Notes: generated from the letters alone by a model not told the origin. DNA of 64,000 nucleotides from an uncultured Methylophilaceae bacterium (GCA_903870165.1 CAIQBW010000010.1:1-64000), one strand, 5' to 3'; shown: positions 44,002-54,346, counted from the stretch's first letter. Made by a program: numbers and translations.

Positions 44002-45387
44002 ATGGCTGAAGACTCATTAGAATCGTTAAAACTCCCTCCTAATTCGGTAGAAGCAGAGCAGTCTGTGCTTGGTGGCTTGCTGCTTGAGAATGAGGCGCTT
44101 GATAGAATTGCAGATATTCTTAATCAAGCTGATTTTTATCGCCATGATCACCGTTTAATTTATACCCACATTGCAAAACTGATTGAGCAAAACCGTCCAG
44201 CGGATATCGTGACGGTGGCTGAGTCCTTGGAAAACTCTGCTGAGCTTTCTAGTGTGGGCGGTATTGCATATTTAGGCGCCTTGGCCCAAAACACCCCAAC
44301 GGCTGCCAATATTCGCCGCTATGCTGAAATCGTTCGTGAACGTTCGATTATGCGGAAGTTGGTAGAAGTAGGTTCGGGCATCGCAGAAAGCGCTTATAAC
44401 CCCCAAGGACGAGATGCTCAGCAATTGCTAGATGAGGCGGAAGCCAAGATTTTCCAAATTGCCGAAAGCGGTAATCGCGGATCACAAGGCTTTGTGAATA
44501 TTCAAACCTTACTCCCTCAAGTGGCTGATCGTATTGATTATCTCTATCAACGTGAAAACCAAGGTAGCGTTACGGGCATCCCAACAGGCTTTGACGACTT
44601 GGATGAACGCACATCAGGCTTCCAACCGGGAGATTTGATTATTGTTGCTGGCCGTCCTTCCATGGGTAAAACGGCATTTTCACTCAATATTGCTGAAAAC
44701 GTCGCCCTAGATACCAAAAAAGCAGTTGCTGTGTTCTCCATGGAAATGGGCGCAACTCAGTTGGCCACTCGTATGATTGGTTCAGTAGGGCGCTTGGATC
44801 AGCACCGTATGCGTAACGGTAACTTGGAAGACGAAGACTGGGCGCGCTTAACGACTGCGCTTGGTAAGCTGAATGATGCGCCTATCTTTATTGATGAAGG
44901 GGCAGGCTTGAGCTCTTTCGACGTGCGCGCACGAGCTCGCCGTTTGCATAGACAAACTGGCGGTTTGGGCTTGATCGTGGTCGATTACCTGCAATTGATG
45001 GCTGGTACTTCAGGTCGTGCTAGTGAGAACCGTGCCACTGAAATTTCTGAAATTTCACGCTCACTTAAATCGCTTGCTAAAGAACTTGATGTGCCAGTGG
45101 TAGCCCTTTCACAGCTAAATCGAAGTGTGGAGCAACGTCCTGACAAACGTCCTGTGATGTCCGACTTGCGTGAGTCAGGTGCGATTGAGCAAGATGCCGA
45201 CTTAATTTTATTTATCTATCGTGATGAGGTTTATAACCCAGACTCTGAAGATAAAGGCACGGCTGAAATTATTATCGCTAAACAACGTAACGGTCCAATT
45301 GGACGTGTTCGTTTGACGTTCTTAGGTCAACATACGCGCTTTGAGAACTTCTCATCTGGTAATGCACACATGGGTGACGATTACTAA
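44002..45387 (+). CDS. dnaB: replicative DNA helicase
   Basis: Hexameric replication-fork helicase. It has an N-terminal DnaB domain ('[20 protein letters not shown]') and a RecA-type C-terminal ATPase with Walker A '[20 protein letters not shown]', Walker B '[13 protein letters not shown]' and '[20 protein letters not shown]'. It is 461 aa with no intein. No ribosome binding site precedes the ATG. alr follows after 8 nt. Confidence 0.98.
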   Translation: MAEDSLESLKLPPNSVEAEQSVLGGLLLENEALDRIADILNQADFYRHDHRLIYTHIAKLIEQNRPADIVTVAESLENSAELSSVGGIAYLGALAQNTPTAANIRRYAEIVRERSIMRKLVEVGSGIAESAYNPQGRDAQQLLDEAEAKIFQIAESGNRGSQGFVNIQTLLPQVADRIDYLYQRENQGSVTGIPTGFDDLDERTSGFQPGDLIIVAGRPSMGKTAFSLNIAENVALDTKKAVAVFSMEMGATQLATRMIGSVGRLDQHRMRNGNLEDEDWARLTTALGKLNDAPIFIDEGAGLSSFDVRARARRLHRQTGGLGLIVVDYLQLMAGTSGRASENRATEISEISRSLKSLAKELDVPVVALSQLNRSVEQRPDKRPVMSDLRESGAIEQDADLILFIYRDEVYNPDSEDKGTAEIIIAKQRNGPIGRVRLTFLGQHTRFENFSSGNAHMGDDY

Positions 45388-45395
45388 ACACTGCT

Positions 45396-46463
45396 ATGCG
45401 TCCGATACAAGCCACCATTAGTCTTAGTGCTTTAGAACATAACTTAGCCGTCGCTAAATCAAAAGCGCCACAGTCTAAAGTGATGGCAGTGGTAAAGGCT
45501 AACGGCTATGGACATGGTTTGCTCAATGCGGCCAAAGGCCTAAAGTTGGCTGATGGCTTTGCCATTCTTTGTTTAGATGAAGCGTTAACTTTAAGATCGG
45601 CAGGGTACAAGCAAACCATTTTGATGCTTGAGGGTTTTTTTTCTGCGGATGAACTGCCGACCATTTGTGAATATGCAATAAGTATTGTTGTTCACTCTCA
45701 TAAGCAAATCGAAATACTCGAAAACGCAAGCCTCGCTGGTCCTATTTCTATTCATCTTAAAATGAATACGGGCATGAACCGTCTTGGGTTTAAGCCACAC
45801 GACTTCGATTCTGTTTTAGCCAGACTTCAAACATGTAAAAATGTGGCTGATATTACCTTGATGGGACATTTCGCGACCGCTGATGAGTCGCTTGGAATTG
45901 CAAAGCCACTGGAAGTGTTTAAGCAGGCGGCGCAAGCACATCAATATCCGCAGTCGCTGGCTAATTCCGCAGCATTGTTACGCTTCCCTGAAGCGCATGC
46001 TGATTGGGTGCGTGCAGGGATTATGCTTTATGGCACATCGCCAATTGCTGAGGATTCTGCCGCTAAATGTGGTCTAAAACCAGTGATGCAATTCACTAGC
46101 GAGATTATTTCTGTTCAAACGCTAGAAGCAGGTGAAAGCTTGGGTTATGGACACCGCTTTACAGCCACGAAAAAAACACGCATAGGTGTTGTTGCATGTG
46201 GTTATGCTGATGGCTATCCGCGACACGCAACCAATGGTACGCCTATCGTTGTTGCTGGAAAGCTTACGCAGACCTTAGGGCGGGTTTCCATGGACATGCT
46301 ATTTGTGGATATCACTGGTATTCCAGGAGCTGAAATTGGGACCGCTGTTGAGATGTGGGGTAAACACGTCTCGGTAGATGAGGTCGCTCAAGCTGCTGGC
46401 ACGATAAGCTATGAGCTGCTTTGTGCGGTTGCGCCTCGCGTTCCACTTAAGGCAAGCTCATAA
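45396..46463 (+). CDS. alr: alanine racemase
   Basis: PLP enzyme making D-alanine for peptidoglycan. The PLP lysine lies in '[17 protein letters not shown]' near residue 34, and the second-domain catalytic tyrosine region is 'ESLGYGHRF'; '[12 protein letters not shown]' is also typical. The length of 355 aa is standard. It sits between dnaB and radA and overlaps radA by one base (TAATG). Confidence 0.97.
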   Translation: MRPIQATISLSALEHNLAVAKSKAPQSKVMAVVKANGYGHGLLNAAKGLKLADGFAILCLDEALTLRSAGYKQTILMLEGFFSADELPTICEYAISIVVHSHKQIEILENASLAGPISIHLKMNTGMNRLGFKPHDFDSVLARLQTCKNVADITLMGHFATADESLGIAKPLEVFKQAAQAHQYPQSLANSAALLRFPEAHADWVRAGIMLYGTSPIAEDSAAKCGLKPVMQFTSEIISVQTLEAGESLGYGHRFTATKKTRIGVVACGYADGYPRHATNGTPIVVAGKLTQTLGRVSMDMLFVDITGIPGAEIGTAVEMWGKHVSVDEVAQAAGTISYELLCAVAPRVPLKASS

Positions 46464-47821
46464 TGGCTAAAGCAAAAACAGTTTATAGCTGCACTGAATG
46501 CGGTGGTCAATCTTCTAAGTGGCAAGGGCAATGTCCAAGCTGTATGGCATGGAATACGCTAGTTGAATCGATTGCTGAAACTTCAAGCGCAAGTCGTTTC
46601 GCACCTTTAGCTGCCGCAAGCACAATTCAAAAGCTGCAAGAGGTTGAAGCAGCAGAAACACCACGCAAAGCTACAGGCATTGCTGAGTTTGATCGTGTAT
46701 TAGGTGGAGGCTTAGTGCCAGGTGGTGTAGTGCTTATTGGCGGTGACCCTGGCATTGGTAAATCAACCTTGTTGCTTCAAACACTTTGCTATTTGGGCAA
46801 TAAAAGTAAAACCCTTTATATCAGTGGTGAAGAGTCTGCACAGCAAATTGCTATGCGGGCTAAACGCTTAGGATTGGATGCCTCGTCTTTAGATTTGCTC
46901 GCTGAAATTAATCTCGAAAAAATCGTCGCAACACTTCAAACGCATAAGCCTGATGTGGCTGTCATCGATTCGATTCAGACAGTTTACTCAGAAGCTTTGC
47001 AATCAGCGCCAGGATCGGTAGCCCAAGTGCGCGAATGTTCAGCACAGCTGACCCGTGCGGCTAAGCAGCTTGGCATTAGTGTTATTCTAGTTGGACATGT
47101 GACCAAAGAGGGTTCGCTTGCTGGTCCGCGTGTGCTTGAGCATATTGTCGACACTGTGCTTTATTTTGAGGGCGACCCTAACTCTTCCTTCCGTTTGATT
47201 CGAGCTTTCAAAAATCGCTTTGGTGCAATCAACGAGCTAGGCGTCTTCGCAATGACCGAAAAAGGTTTGCGCGAAGTTAGCAATCCGTCCGCGTTGTTTC
47301 TATCGCATCATGCCGAAGAAGTAGCTGGCTCTTGCATTACGGTGACACAGGAGGGTACTCGTCCTTTGTTGGTGGAAGTGCAAGCTTTGGTGGATGAAGC
47401 GCATTCGCCCAATCCTAAGCGTTTATGTGTAGGCCTAGAACAAAATCGTTTGGCAATGTTATTGGCGGTATTGCATAGGCATGCGGGTGTGGCATGCTTT
47501 GACCAAGATGTGTTTGTGAATGCGGTAGGCGGTGTAAAAATTAGCGAACCAGCAGTGGATTTGGCAGTGCTTTTATCTATTGTGTCTTCATTAAAAAACA
47601 AGGCATTAAATAATAAATTGATTGTTTTTGGTGAAGTTGGTTTAGCTGGGGAAGTACGCCCTGTACAACGTGGTCAAGAGCGACTAAAAGAAGCTGCTAA
47701 GTTAGGCTTTACCCATGCGATTGTGCCGAAAGCTAATGCGCCAAAACAGCCGATTAAAGGCATGCAAGTGTTTGGTGTGGATCGTTTAGAGCAGGCCTTA
47801 AATAAGGTACGGGAGCTTTAA
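46463..47821 (+). CDS. radA: DNA repair protein RadA
   Basis: RecA-like branch-migration factor in homologous recombination. Zinc finger 'YSCTECGGQSSKWQGQCPSC' at the N terminus, Walker A 'IGGDPGIGKSTLLLQTL', the RadA-specific 'KNRFGAINELGVF' motif, and a C-terminal Lon-protease-like domain ('GEVGLAGEVRPVQRGQERL'). 452 aa. The 3' end overlaps the read-through end of the porin pseudogene on the opposite strand. Confidence 0.97.
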   Translation: MAKAKTVYSCTECGGQSSKWQGQCPSCMAWNTLVESIAETSSASRFAPLAAASTIQKLQEVEAAETPRKATGIAEFDRVLGGGLVPGGVVLIGGDPGIGKSTLLLQTLCYLGNKSKTLYISGEESAQQIAMRAKRLGLDASSLDLLAEINLEKIVATLQTHKPDVAVIDSIQTVYSEALQSAPGSVAQVRECSAQLTRAAKQLGISVILVGHVTKEGSLAGPRVLEHIVDTVLYFEGDPNSSFRLIRAFKNRFGAINELGVFAMTEKGLREVSNPSALFLSHHAEEVAGSCITVTQEGTRPLLVEVQALVDEAHSPNPKRLCVGLEQNRLAMLLAVLHRHAGVACFDQDVFVNAVGGVKISEPAVDLAVLLSIVSSLKNKALNNKLIVFGEVGLAGEVRPVQRGQERLKEAAKLGFTHAIVPKANAPKQPIKGMQVFGVDRLEQALNKVREL

Positions 47822-49112
47822 ACTCTACATGTAATCTTAAGGCGACAAAATCAACATGGCCTCTGTCAGCATTATATCCAGGGTTCATCATATGTTGATA
47901 ATCTAGTGTGGCGTAAAAATCTTTCCAAACATTCATACTGTAGTAAGTTTCAAAAACCTGCTCAGGTCGGTATTTAAAATTAATCTGCTGATCGCCAAGA
48001 AAAAACGAGATGCCACCCGCTTGTAAATAATCTCTGCGTTCTTTTGAAATGGTGTTGTAAATATAGCCTAAGCCTAAGGTGTCTTTAGGCCGCTCCCAAG
48101 CATTTCCTTTCCATGAAAGCCCTGTACCTAGCGAAGCATCAGTTTCAGTAAAAGCCAGTGTTTCGGTTTTGCCGTCGACTTTCATGGCGCGTAAGAAAAA
48201 GCCTAAATCCTCTGAAATAGATTGCTCAATATTAATGCCTAGGCCGTATTTGAACTTCTCCCCAGTTCTGACTGCGAAAATCGCTTGCATGTCGGCTGGA
48301 TGGTTGGTGTTGATGTAATTAAGCGCATCAGTAAAGCTGGCAAGTTGGGCTTTGTCTCTCCAAGCGATTAGTCGAATTTTACCTGGTTGATTTAATAGGC
48401 TGTGACTGTGTTCAATTTCAAGCTGATCACCATAATGTTTAAAAATACGATAGTCTGTTGGCAGCATATTGGGCGTTTGTGGACCTGTCATGCGGCCAAT
48501 GCGATAAGCCCAATCGTCTTGATACCATTCAAGTGCAAAGCCATAACCAAGCGGCGCCATAAAGCAGGCATTCATGAACTGAACCCGTGGGTCTTTGGCG
48601 TAAGCACACATCGAGTGTTGAGAAGTTCCCAAGGGTTAAAACCACACGATTTTTATCAACGATACCTGCCATTTGATTTAGATCTGATTCAATAGCCTGA
48701 TCGTCACCACCTAACCCCCAAGTTTGAAGTAAAAATAGCCTTTGGCGATAAAGCTTAGGTTTTGTGCCTGCTGTTCTTGTCAGTTCACCGTTGGAAAATG
48801 CGCCCGTCCCTGCTAGTTCAGAAAAGGGCACGCCTTGAGTGATTTCTGGGTTGAAATAAAGCTCACCACCATTCCAAGGGCGAAGCCCCTATAACCCGTT
48901 GTTGTCATCGTGTAGCTTCTTGCTAAGCCAGAACCTAGGCTGTTTTGACCATCAGGGTAAGGGCTATTGAAAGATGCTTTTCATTGTCAGATATAGGTGC
49001 TTTGAAATTTGAATGTGCTATTTTGAAATTCGGGCTCTTCAGCACAAGCATTAACGCTACTCATTAACAAGGTCAGTAAGAGCAGTAGAGTATGCTTTGA
49101 GGTGGAGTGCAT
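47754..49112 (-). pseudogene. decayed OprB-family carbohydrate porin
   Basis: Remnant of an outer-membrane OprB-type porin. From the ATG at 49112 it reads a signal peptide (HTLLLLLTLLMSSVNA-CAEE), then 'FQSTYI-stop-Q-stop-KASFN', with TGA codons at 48987-48989 and 48981-48983 where relatives have Trp and Arg. After 'SYTMTTTGYRG' the frame shifts within a C-run near 48886 to continue 'LRPWNGGELYFNPEITQG'. A second shift near 48605 joins 'LTLGNFSTLDV' to 'AYAKDPRVQF'. About ten residues also seem missing before 'GYGFALEWYQDDW'. The C-terminal 'RLHVEF' that should end the barrel reads on 22 codons into radA. At least two stops and two frameshifts make it non-functional. Confidence 0.9.
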
Positions 49113-49155
49113 AAATTATTGATGAGTTTTGGAATAATAAATATATTACTTATTA

Positions 49156-49929
49156 TTATTTATTGCAGTTTAGTGAAAACATGGTGTTTGCTTCACAAGG
49201 AATTACTTTTCCGCTTACGCCAATACTATCATTCCCCATTAAATACAGATAAAGCGGCATCGCGCTTTCTATGCTTGGAAGATCTGCATGCACCTCACCA
49301 GGGTGTGTTTTTTTGCGTTGAGGACTCTGTAATGCGCCTGGCACAATACTATTAAAGCGAATATTAGGGCGATTTTCTAACTCTTGCGTCCACATTTGCA
49401 TCATAAAATCTGTCGCGGCTTTGCTGATTCCGTGGCTACCCCAATATGCCTTTGGTGATTGTGCTGAACTGTTGGATGTGAAAATCACCGAAGCATGGGC
49501 TGCACGTTCTAACAATGGCAAGCATGCTTTGGTTAGTGCAAAGGGTGCAATCACATTCACACGGAACATTTCTTCAAACTGATTGATTGTTTGGATTTCC
49601 AGCGGACTTAAATTCTTAAACTCCGTCGCGTTATGCAAAATACCATCTAATCGACCTAGCTGTTGGTAGATGCCTTCTGCCATTGCTTTAAAGTCATCTT
49701 CCGTGGCTTTGTTTAAGTCCATAGGGAAAATCAGCGCTTCAGGTAAGCCTTCTGCATGAATAGCATCATAGGTAGCCTCTAGCCTTACTTGAGTGCGCCC
49801 AACTAAAATAACGGTGGCTCCTTGCTTGGCAAAGGCAATAGCAGCGGTTTGTCCAATGCCTTGACCTGCGCCCGTCACAATAATCACTCGGTCTTTGAGA
49901 TGTTGGGAAGGCGCTTGGTAGTTTTTCAT
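49156..49929 (-). CDS. YciK-like short-chain dehydrogenase with His at the catalytic Tyr position
   Basis: Rossmann-fold SDR of the YciK group, 257 aa. The nucleotide loop is 'VIIVTGAGQGIGQTAA', then 'LHNA' and the serine segment 'FTSNSSAQSPKAYWG'. The usual catalytic YxxxK is here HGISK: His166 (codon CAC) replaces the tyrosine, Lys170 is kept. A C-terminal 'AMPLYLYLMGNDSIGVSGKV' matches YciK. The change could abolish dehydrogenase activity. The gene lies between the decayed porin and hpnE; its stop is 43 nt from the pseudogene start. The natural substrate of YciK is unknown. Confidence 0.88.
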   Translation of the reverse strand: MKNYQAPSQHLKDRVIIVTGAGQGIGQTAAIAFAKQGATVILVGRTQVRLEATYDAIHAEGLPEALIFPMDLNKATEDDFKAMAEGIYQQLGRLDGILHNATEFKNLSPLEIQTINQFEEMFRVNVIAPFALTKACLPLLERAAHASVIFTSNSSAQSPKAYWGSHGISKAATDFMMQMWTQELENRPNIRFNSIVPGALQSPQRKKTHPGEVHADLPSIESAMPLYLYLMGNDSIGVSGKVIPCEANTMFSLNCNK

Positions 49930-49972
49930 GATGCTTATTTAATGGCTGATATAAAAATTGGATGAGATTGTC

Positions 49973-51259
49973 TCACGATTGCAGGACTAAATGGGCGGCG
50001 GATAGCCCGCTTCTAATAGCGCCCTCTATGGTGGCGGGGTAATCGCCTTCCGTATAATCGCCAGCAAGATAGAGACTTTTAATTTTTGTTTGTTGGTTAG
50101 GGCGTTTTAAGCCCGCCGTACAAGCAAAGGTGGCGCGTTTTTCTGCGATAACTTTATGCGATTCAGGTCTTGGCAAATCGGGGAAAGCCGCTTTAAGTTC
50201 ATCAATCACCGCATCCGCTAATTCCTTTTGTGAAAGTGTTTGATGACTGCCTTCTGCGCTGATAATTACAGCGATTAAACCATCTTGCCCGCAAAGTTTA
50301 CCTCGGTCAAACGCCCATTGCGCAATGCCTTGTGCAAAGCCTGTCATAGGGTTTTTCAGTTTAGTGTGGCTTGGGTATTGAATATAAACGGTGTAAATCG
50401 GCTGATAATCAAACGTAGTTTCTGAAGCGATGTTAAGTTGTGAGGTGATGGAGTGCACATGATGTGGCGAAGTAGCAATGACAACATGGCTAAACTCAAT
50501 TACTTTATTGCCAACAATGTTCAATTCGAATCCATTGGCGTTTTGTTTTATGTCGTTTACAGCAGAGCTAAGTACTATTTTTCCTCCATTTTTTTTAATG
50601 TTTTCAGCAACTGGCTCAGAAAGCAGTGCTGATAAATCCACTTTAGGCAAAAGAAGGTCGCTGTCTTTTTTACTTTGGTTAAAACTATCTCGAAGAACAT
50701 TTACGTAGACTTGTGCGCTAGCTGTGGTGATTGGCGTATTAAGCGCTGCTAAGCAAAGCGGCTCCCAAAGGCATTTAATCAAACGTGGAGGCTGTTTTTT
50801 TCGGTTGAGTAAATCTAGTAGAGGTTCATCGTGGCGGAGCTTGAAGTGTTTAGCTTTTAGCCATAGAAAGAAACGAATGGCCGCAAAGCGTTCATGCCAA
50901 GCTAAGCCTTTTGCAGATGATAAGCCAAATAACAAATGGAGTGGAGCGGGTAGATTTTTAGCTTTCAAGCTAAATGATGGGTGCATGTTGAGTGCAAGCG
51001 GCAATCTCAATAAAGCTTGGCTTTCATTAATACCAACGGACGCCATCAAGTTAAGTGATTGCTGATATGCACCTAAAAGAATGTGCTGGCCGTTATCAAG
51101 GAGCTGATCTTTCCAAACCACTGCGCGCGCGCGCCCGCCTAATTGGGGGGCTGCTTCAAACAAAGTGACATCAATTCCTGCTTCAGCAATCTTATTAGCA
51201 GCGCTCAACCCAGCTAGGCCGCCGCCAATAACTGCAACCTTTTTTAGTGAAACATCCAT
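49973..51259 (-). CDS. hpnE: hydroxysqualene dehydroxylase (squalene-associated FAD protein)
   Basis: FAD flavoprotein of the carotenoid-desaturase-like family. It reduces hydroxysqualene to squalene, the third step of the HpnC-HpnD-HpnE route from farnesyl diphosphate. The dinucleotide-binding motif is 'VAVIGGGLAGLSAANKIAEA', followed by 'LGGRARAV'. The C-terminal FAD motif is 'LYLAGDYTEGDYPATIEGAI'. The ATG at 51259 is preferred over an upstream TTG at 51268. It overlaps hpnD by 16 nt. The downstream hopanoid cyclase is not in the window. Confidence 0.93.
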   Translation of the reverse strand: MDVSLKKVAVIGGGLAGLSAANKIAEAGIDVTLFEAAPQLGGRARAVVWKDQLLDNGQHILLGAYQQSLNLMASVGINESQALLRLPLALNMHPSFSLKAKNLPAPLHLLFGLSSAKGLAWHERFAAIRFFLWLKAKHFKLRHDEPLLDLLNRKKQPPRLIKCLWEPLCLAALNTPITTASAQVYVNVLRDSFNQSKKDSDLLLPKVDLSALLSEPVAENIKKNGGKIVLSSAVNDIKQNANGFELNIVGNKVIEFSHVVIATSPHHVHSITSQLNIASETTFDYQPIYTVYIQYPSHTKLKNPMTGFAQGIAQWAFDRGKLCGQDGLIAVIISAEGSHQTLSQKELADAVIDELKAAFPDLPRPESHKVIAEKRATFACTAGLKRPNQQTKIKSLYLAGDYTEGDYPATIEGAIRSGLSAAHLVLQS

Positions 51260-52080
51260 GTTGACCAAGCTAAGTAGAGCTTTCTAAGCGGGGTGAGTGA
51301 GACGCGTGAATTAATCACTTGTTGTGAGCCGCTAGATTTGATCTCGCGAAGCAGGGTGCGGTAAATGGCTGCCATGATTAGCCCCGTGCGTTGTTGCTTT
51401 TTATCTTCCGGTGGAAGTGCTTTTAAAGCCCGGTCGTAAAAGCTTTCAGCACGCTCTATTTGGAAATCTAGAAGCTTTTGTAGGTTTTCGGATAAATGTC
51501 CATGCAAGATATCGGATTCTTTAACACCAAATTTTTTGAGTTCGTCTTGAGGCAAGTAAATGCGCTTGCGGCGCGCATCTTCACCAACATCCCGAATGAT
51601 GTTGGTGAGTTGAAATGCCATGCCGAAATCGTGCGCGTATTTAAGTGTTTTGCGATTCTTGAAGCCAAAAATTTGTGCAGATAATAAACCCACTACGCTA
51701 GCCACACGGTAGCAATAAAGTTGAAGTTGTTTAAAGTCGGCGTAACGGTTTTGGTCTAGATCCATTTCCATGCCATCAATAATTTCGATGAAATGTTCTC
51801 GATCCAGGTGGTAGGTGTTGATGAATTCAGCCAATGCTTTAGTGACAGGGTGTTGTGGTTTTCCTTCATAAAGACCATGAATCTCATTGCGCCACCAAGC
51901 AAGCTTAATCCGTGCTACTGAAACTTCTTTGCATTCATCTACTACGTCGTCTACTTCACGGCAGAATGCGTAAAGCGCAGTAATCGCTTCGCGTTTAGCT
52001 TTTGGTAAAAACAAGAAGCTGTAATAAAAACTAGAGCCGCTTTTGGCGGCTTTGTCTTGGCAGTATGCTTGTGGTGTCAT
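51244..52080 (-). CDS. hpnD: presqualene diphosphate synthase
   Basis: Squalene/phytoene-synthase-fold enzyme condensing two farnesyl diphosphates to presqualene diphosphate. The two Asp-rich metal sites are 'AFCREVDDVVDEC' and 'LTNIIRDVGEDARRKRIYLP'. The N terminus 'MTPQAYCQDKAAKSGSSFYY' is typical of HpnD. Its 278 aa is normal length. It lies between hpnC (22 nt upstream) and hpnE (overlapping) in an hpnC-D-E operon on the minus strand. Confidence 0.94.
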   Translation of the reverse strand: MTPQAYCQDKAAKSGSSFYYSFLFLPKAKREAITALYAFCREVDDVVDECKEVSVARIKLAWWRNEIHGLYEGKPQHPVTKALAEFINTYHLDREHFIEIIDGMEMDLDQNRYADFKQLQLYCYRVASVVGLLSAQIFGFKNRKTLKYAHDFGMAFQLTNIIRDVGEDARRKRIYLPQDELKKFGVKESDILHGHLSENLQKLLDFQIERAESFYDRALKALPPEDKKQQRTGLIMAAIYRTLLREIKSSGSQQVINSRVSLTPLRKLYLAWSTWMFH

Positions 52081-52102
52081 TTGGCTATCTCAAGTCAGTC
52101 TT

Positions 52103-52951
52103 TTATTGCTTACTCAAAGCGCGATAGGCGATATACAGCCAATCTTTCTTACCTAATTGTGGTCTATATTCAAACACATTCCCATGTGCTTGGTGCAGTT
52201 TTTTTAAGATGCGTTCGCCGCCCGCAATTATCATGCGGATTTCAAAACCTATGCGACCAGGTAAAGCCAAACCAAGTGGCGCGCCAGATTGTAAAAGCTT
52301 ACGAGCGCGATTAATCTGAAACTCCATCATCAAGCCCCAAGTGCCACCTGCATCACCTCGAATGATTTGCGCTTCGGTGACTTTGTATTTTTCAAGATCA
52401 GCTTGCGGTAAATAAATGCGATTTTTTTGGATGTCGATGGCTATATCTTGTAAAAAGTTTATCAGTTGTAATGCACTACAAATGGCATCTGCCATCCCGA
52501 TATTCTGAGGGGTATCAGCTTGATATAAACTCAGCATCAATCGGCCCACAGGGTTTGCAGAGCGTCTACAATAATTCATGACTTCACCAAAGTCTTGATA
52601 GCGCGTTTTAGAGACATCTTGGCTAAAAGCATCAAGCAAATCGAAAAACGGCTGTGTCGGTAGCCGATGTTTCTCAATGGCAATCTGCAAAGCGATAAAT
52701 AGCTCAGTGTTTGGCTTTAGATTCCGCTGAATGCGATAAAGCTCTTGTTTAAAGCCATCCAGTAAGGCAATTCTTTGTTCTGGCAATAAATCGCCTTCAT
52801 CCGCAAAATCATCTGCTTGGCGCGCAAATGCGTATATGAGTGCAACCGGCTCGCGCAGTTTTTTTGGCAGTAGAATTGAAGCGACAGGAAAGTTTTCGTA
52901 ATGTGTGCTTGCGAGCTTGAGGCTGGATTGGATAGAGGCTTGTGTGTTCAT
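52103..52951 (-). CDS. hpnC: hydroxysqualene synthase
   Basis: Partner of HpnD that converts presqualene diphosphate to hydroxysqualene. It has the same all-helical fold, with Asp-rich motifs 'YAFARQADDFADEGD' and 'LINFLQDIAIDIQKNRIYLP', and the N-terminal 'ENFPVASILLPKKLREPVAL' characteristic of HpnC. The open frame extends to 53035, but the ATG at 52951 gives the expected N terminus (282 aa). First gene of the squalene operon, divergent from the phosphorylase gene. Confidence 0.93.
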   Translation of the reverse strand: MNTQASIQSSLKLASTHYENFPVASILLPKKLREPVALIYAFARQADDFADEGDLLPEQRIALLDGFKQELYRIQRNLKPNTELFIALQIAIEKHRLPTQPFFDLLDAFSQDVSKTRYQDFGEVMNYCRRSANPVGRLMLSLYQADTPQNIGMADAICSALQLINFLQDIAIDIQKNRIYLPQADLEKYKVTEAQIIRGDAGGTWGLMMEFQINRARKLLQSGAPLGLALPGRIGFEIRMIIAGGERILKKLHQAHGNVFEYRPQLGKKDWLYIAYRALSKQ

Positions 52952-53054
52952 GATTGGCTTGAAGTATGCCACAAAAAGATAGGCTATAAAATGATAAGTG
53001 GTTTGAGTGTTTGCGCTACAATTAAAGCTAATCATTTATTGAGCTGGGTTGCAT

Positions 53055-53813
53055 ATGTTAGGAATTATCGGGGGCACAGGTTTGGCAGTGTTGGCTGACT
53101 TGCAAGTTGGCCGTCGTCAGATTGTTCGCACGCCTTATGGCGAGCCATCTGGCCCTTTAACTTTTGGTGAAATTGCAGGAAAGCCTGTGGTGTTTTTACC
53201 TAGGCACGGTAACGCTCACACGATTGCGCCACATATGATTAATTATCGTGCCAATCTCTGGGCTTTGCATGCACAAGGCGTTGAAGACATTGTTGCAATT
53301 GCAACTGTAGGCGGCATTGCGCCCAAGCTTGGCCCTGGTGCCATTGCACTACCTAACCAGTTAATTGATTACACGCATAGTCGCAAGAATACTTATTTTG
53401 ATGGTTTGAGTGAAAATGGGTTTAAGCAAGTGAAGCATATTGATTTTACTGAACCATACGACGCTGCTTTGCGTGAATTGTGCTTAAAAGCAGCTGGCTT
53501 GGTTGGTGAAAATTTAATTGATGGCGGTGTTTATTCTGCTGCACAAGGTCCGAGATTGGAAACAGCTGCTGAAATTAATCGTTTTGACCGTGATGGTGCA
53601 ACGATGGTGGGCATGACTGGGATGCCTGAAGCGGCTTTAGCGCGCGAGCTCGAAATGCGTTATGCCGCAATTTGTCCAGTAGCGAACCATGCGGCAGGGC
53701 GCGGTGATAGTTTGCATGAAATTAAATACGAAGAGATGGGCGATATTCTTCATGCCACGATGGGGCGGGTGCGTGCCATTATCCAGCAAGTGGTGACCCT
53801 GTATGGCAATTAG
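53055..53813 (+). CDS. S-methyl-5'-thioinosine phosphorylase (MTAP family)
   Basis: Purine nucleoside phosphorylase of the MTAP/MTIP family, cleaving methylthio-nucleosides from polyamine and quorum-signal metabolism with phosphate. Motifs: '[12 protein letters not shown]', '[20 protein letters not shown]', '[17 protein letters not shown]' and '[18 protein letters not shown]'. It resembles the Pseudomonas methylthioinosine phosphorylase more than human MTAP, but specificity for adenosine or inosine forms cannot be settled by eye. The ATG at 53055 is chosen over a TTG at 53049. It overlaps def by 11 nt. Confidence 0.88.
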   Translation: MLGIIGGTGLAVLADLQVGRRQIVRTPYGEPSGPLTFGEIAGKPVVFLPRHGNAHTIAPHMINYRANLWALHAQGVEDIVAIATVGGIAPKLGPGAIALPNQLIDYTHSRKNTYFDGLSENGFKQVKHIDFTEPYDAALRELCLKAAGLVGENLIDGGVYSAAQGPRLETAAEINRFDRDGATMVGMTGMPEAALARELEMRYAAICPVANHAAGRGDSLHEIKYEEMGDILHATMGRVRAIIQQVVTLYGN

Positions 53814-54336
53814 GCCTGTCTTGCGGATGGGCGATCCTTTGCTGTTTGCAAAGGCTGAGCCAGTTACACAGTTTGACACCCCTGAGTTGCACGCTTTGAT
53901 TGAAGATATGCACGACACCATGGCGCAGATGAACGGCGCGGGTATTGCGGCTCCGCAAATTGGAGTGAGTATGCGTGTTGTGATTTTTGGCGTCGGCAAT
54001 AATCCGCGTTACCCAGATGCTGAGAAAGTGCCTTACACAGTTCTCATCAATCCTGTATTAAACCCTGTGGGAAATAACATGGAGGATGGCTGGGAAGGGT
54101 GTTTGTCTGTGCCTGGTATGCGAGGTGTTGTGCCGCGTTATACGCGATTACATTACACAGGCTTTGATCAGTTTGGGCAGCCTATTGATAGACTCGTTAG
54201 CGACTTCCATGCGCGTGTTGTGCAGCATGAATGTGACCATTTGGATGGCATCTTGTACCCCATGAGAATTCAAGATCTTAGAAATTTTGGTTATACAGAC
54301 GTACTTTTTCCTGATTCAGATATAGCGGACGATTGA
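53803..54336 (+). CDS. def: peptide deformylase
   Basis: Removes the formyl group from new proteins. The three class-I motifs are present: '[11 protein letters not shown]', '[13 protein letters not shown]' and '[14 protein letters not shown]', giving the Cys-His-His metal site and catalytic Glu. 177 aa. It starts inside the 3' end of the phosphorylase gene, so the two are coupled. The usual partner fmt is not next to it. Confidence 0.96.
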   Translation: MAIRPVLRMGDPLLFAKAEPVTQFDTPELHALIEDMHDTMAQMNGAGIAAPQIGVSMRVVIFGVGNNPRYPDAEKVPYTVLINPVLNPVGNNMEDGWEGCLSVPGMRGVVPRYTRLHYTGFDQFGQPIDRLVSDFHARVVQHECDHLDGILYPMRIQDLRNFGYTDVLFPDSDIADD

Positions 54337-54346
54337 AAACTGGTGT

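Noticed and set aside
48981-48989. UGA recoding (tryptophan or selenocysteine) in the porin gene
   Set aside because: Two closely spaced TGA codons are accompanied by frameshifts and a deletion, and no SECIS-like context or altered genetic code is expected; decay explains all defects.
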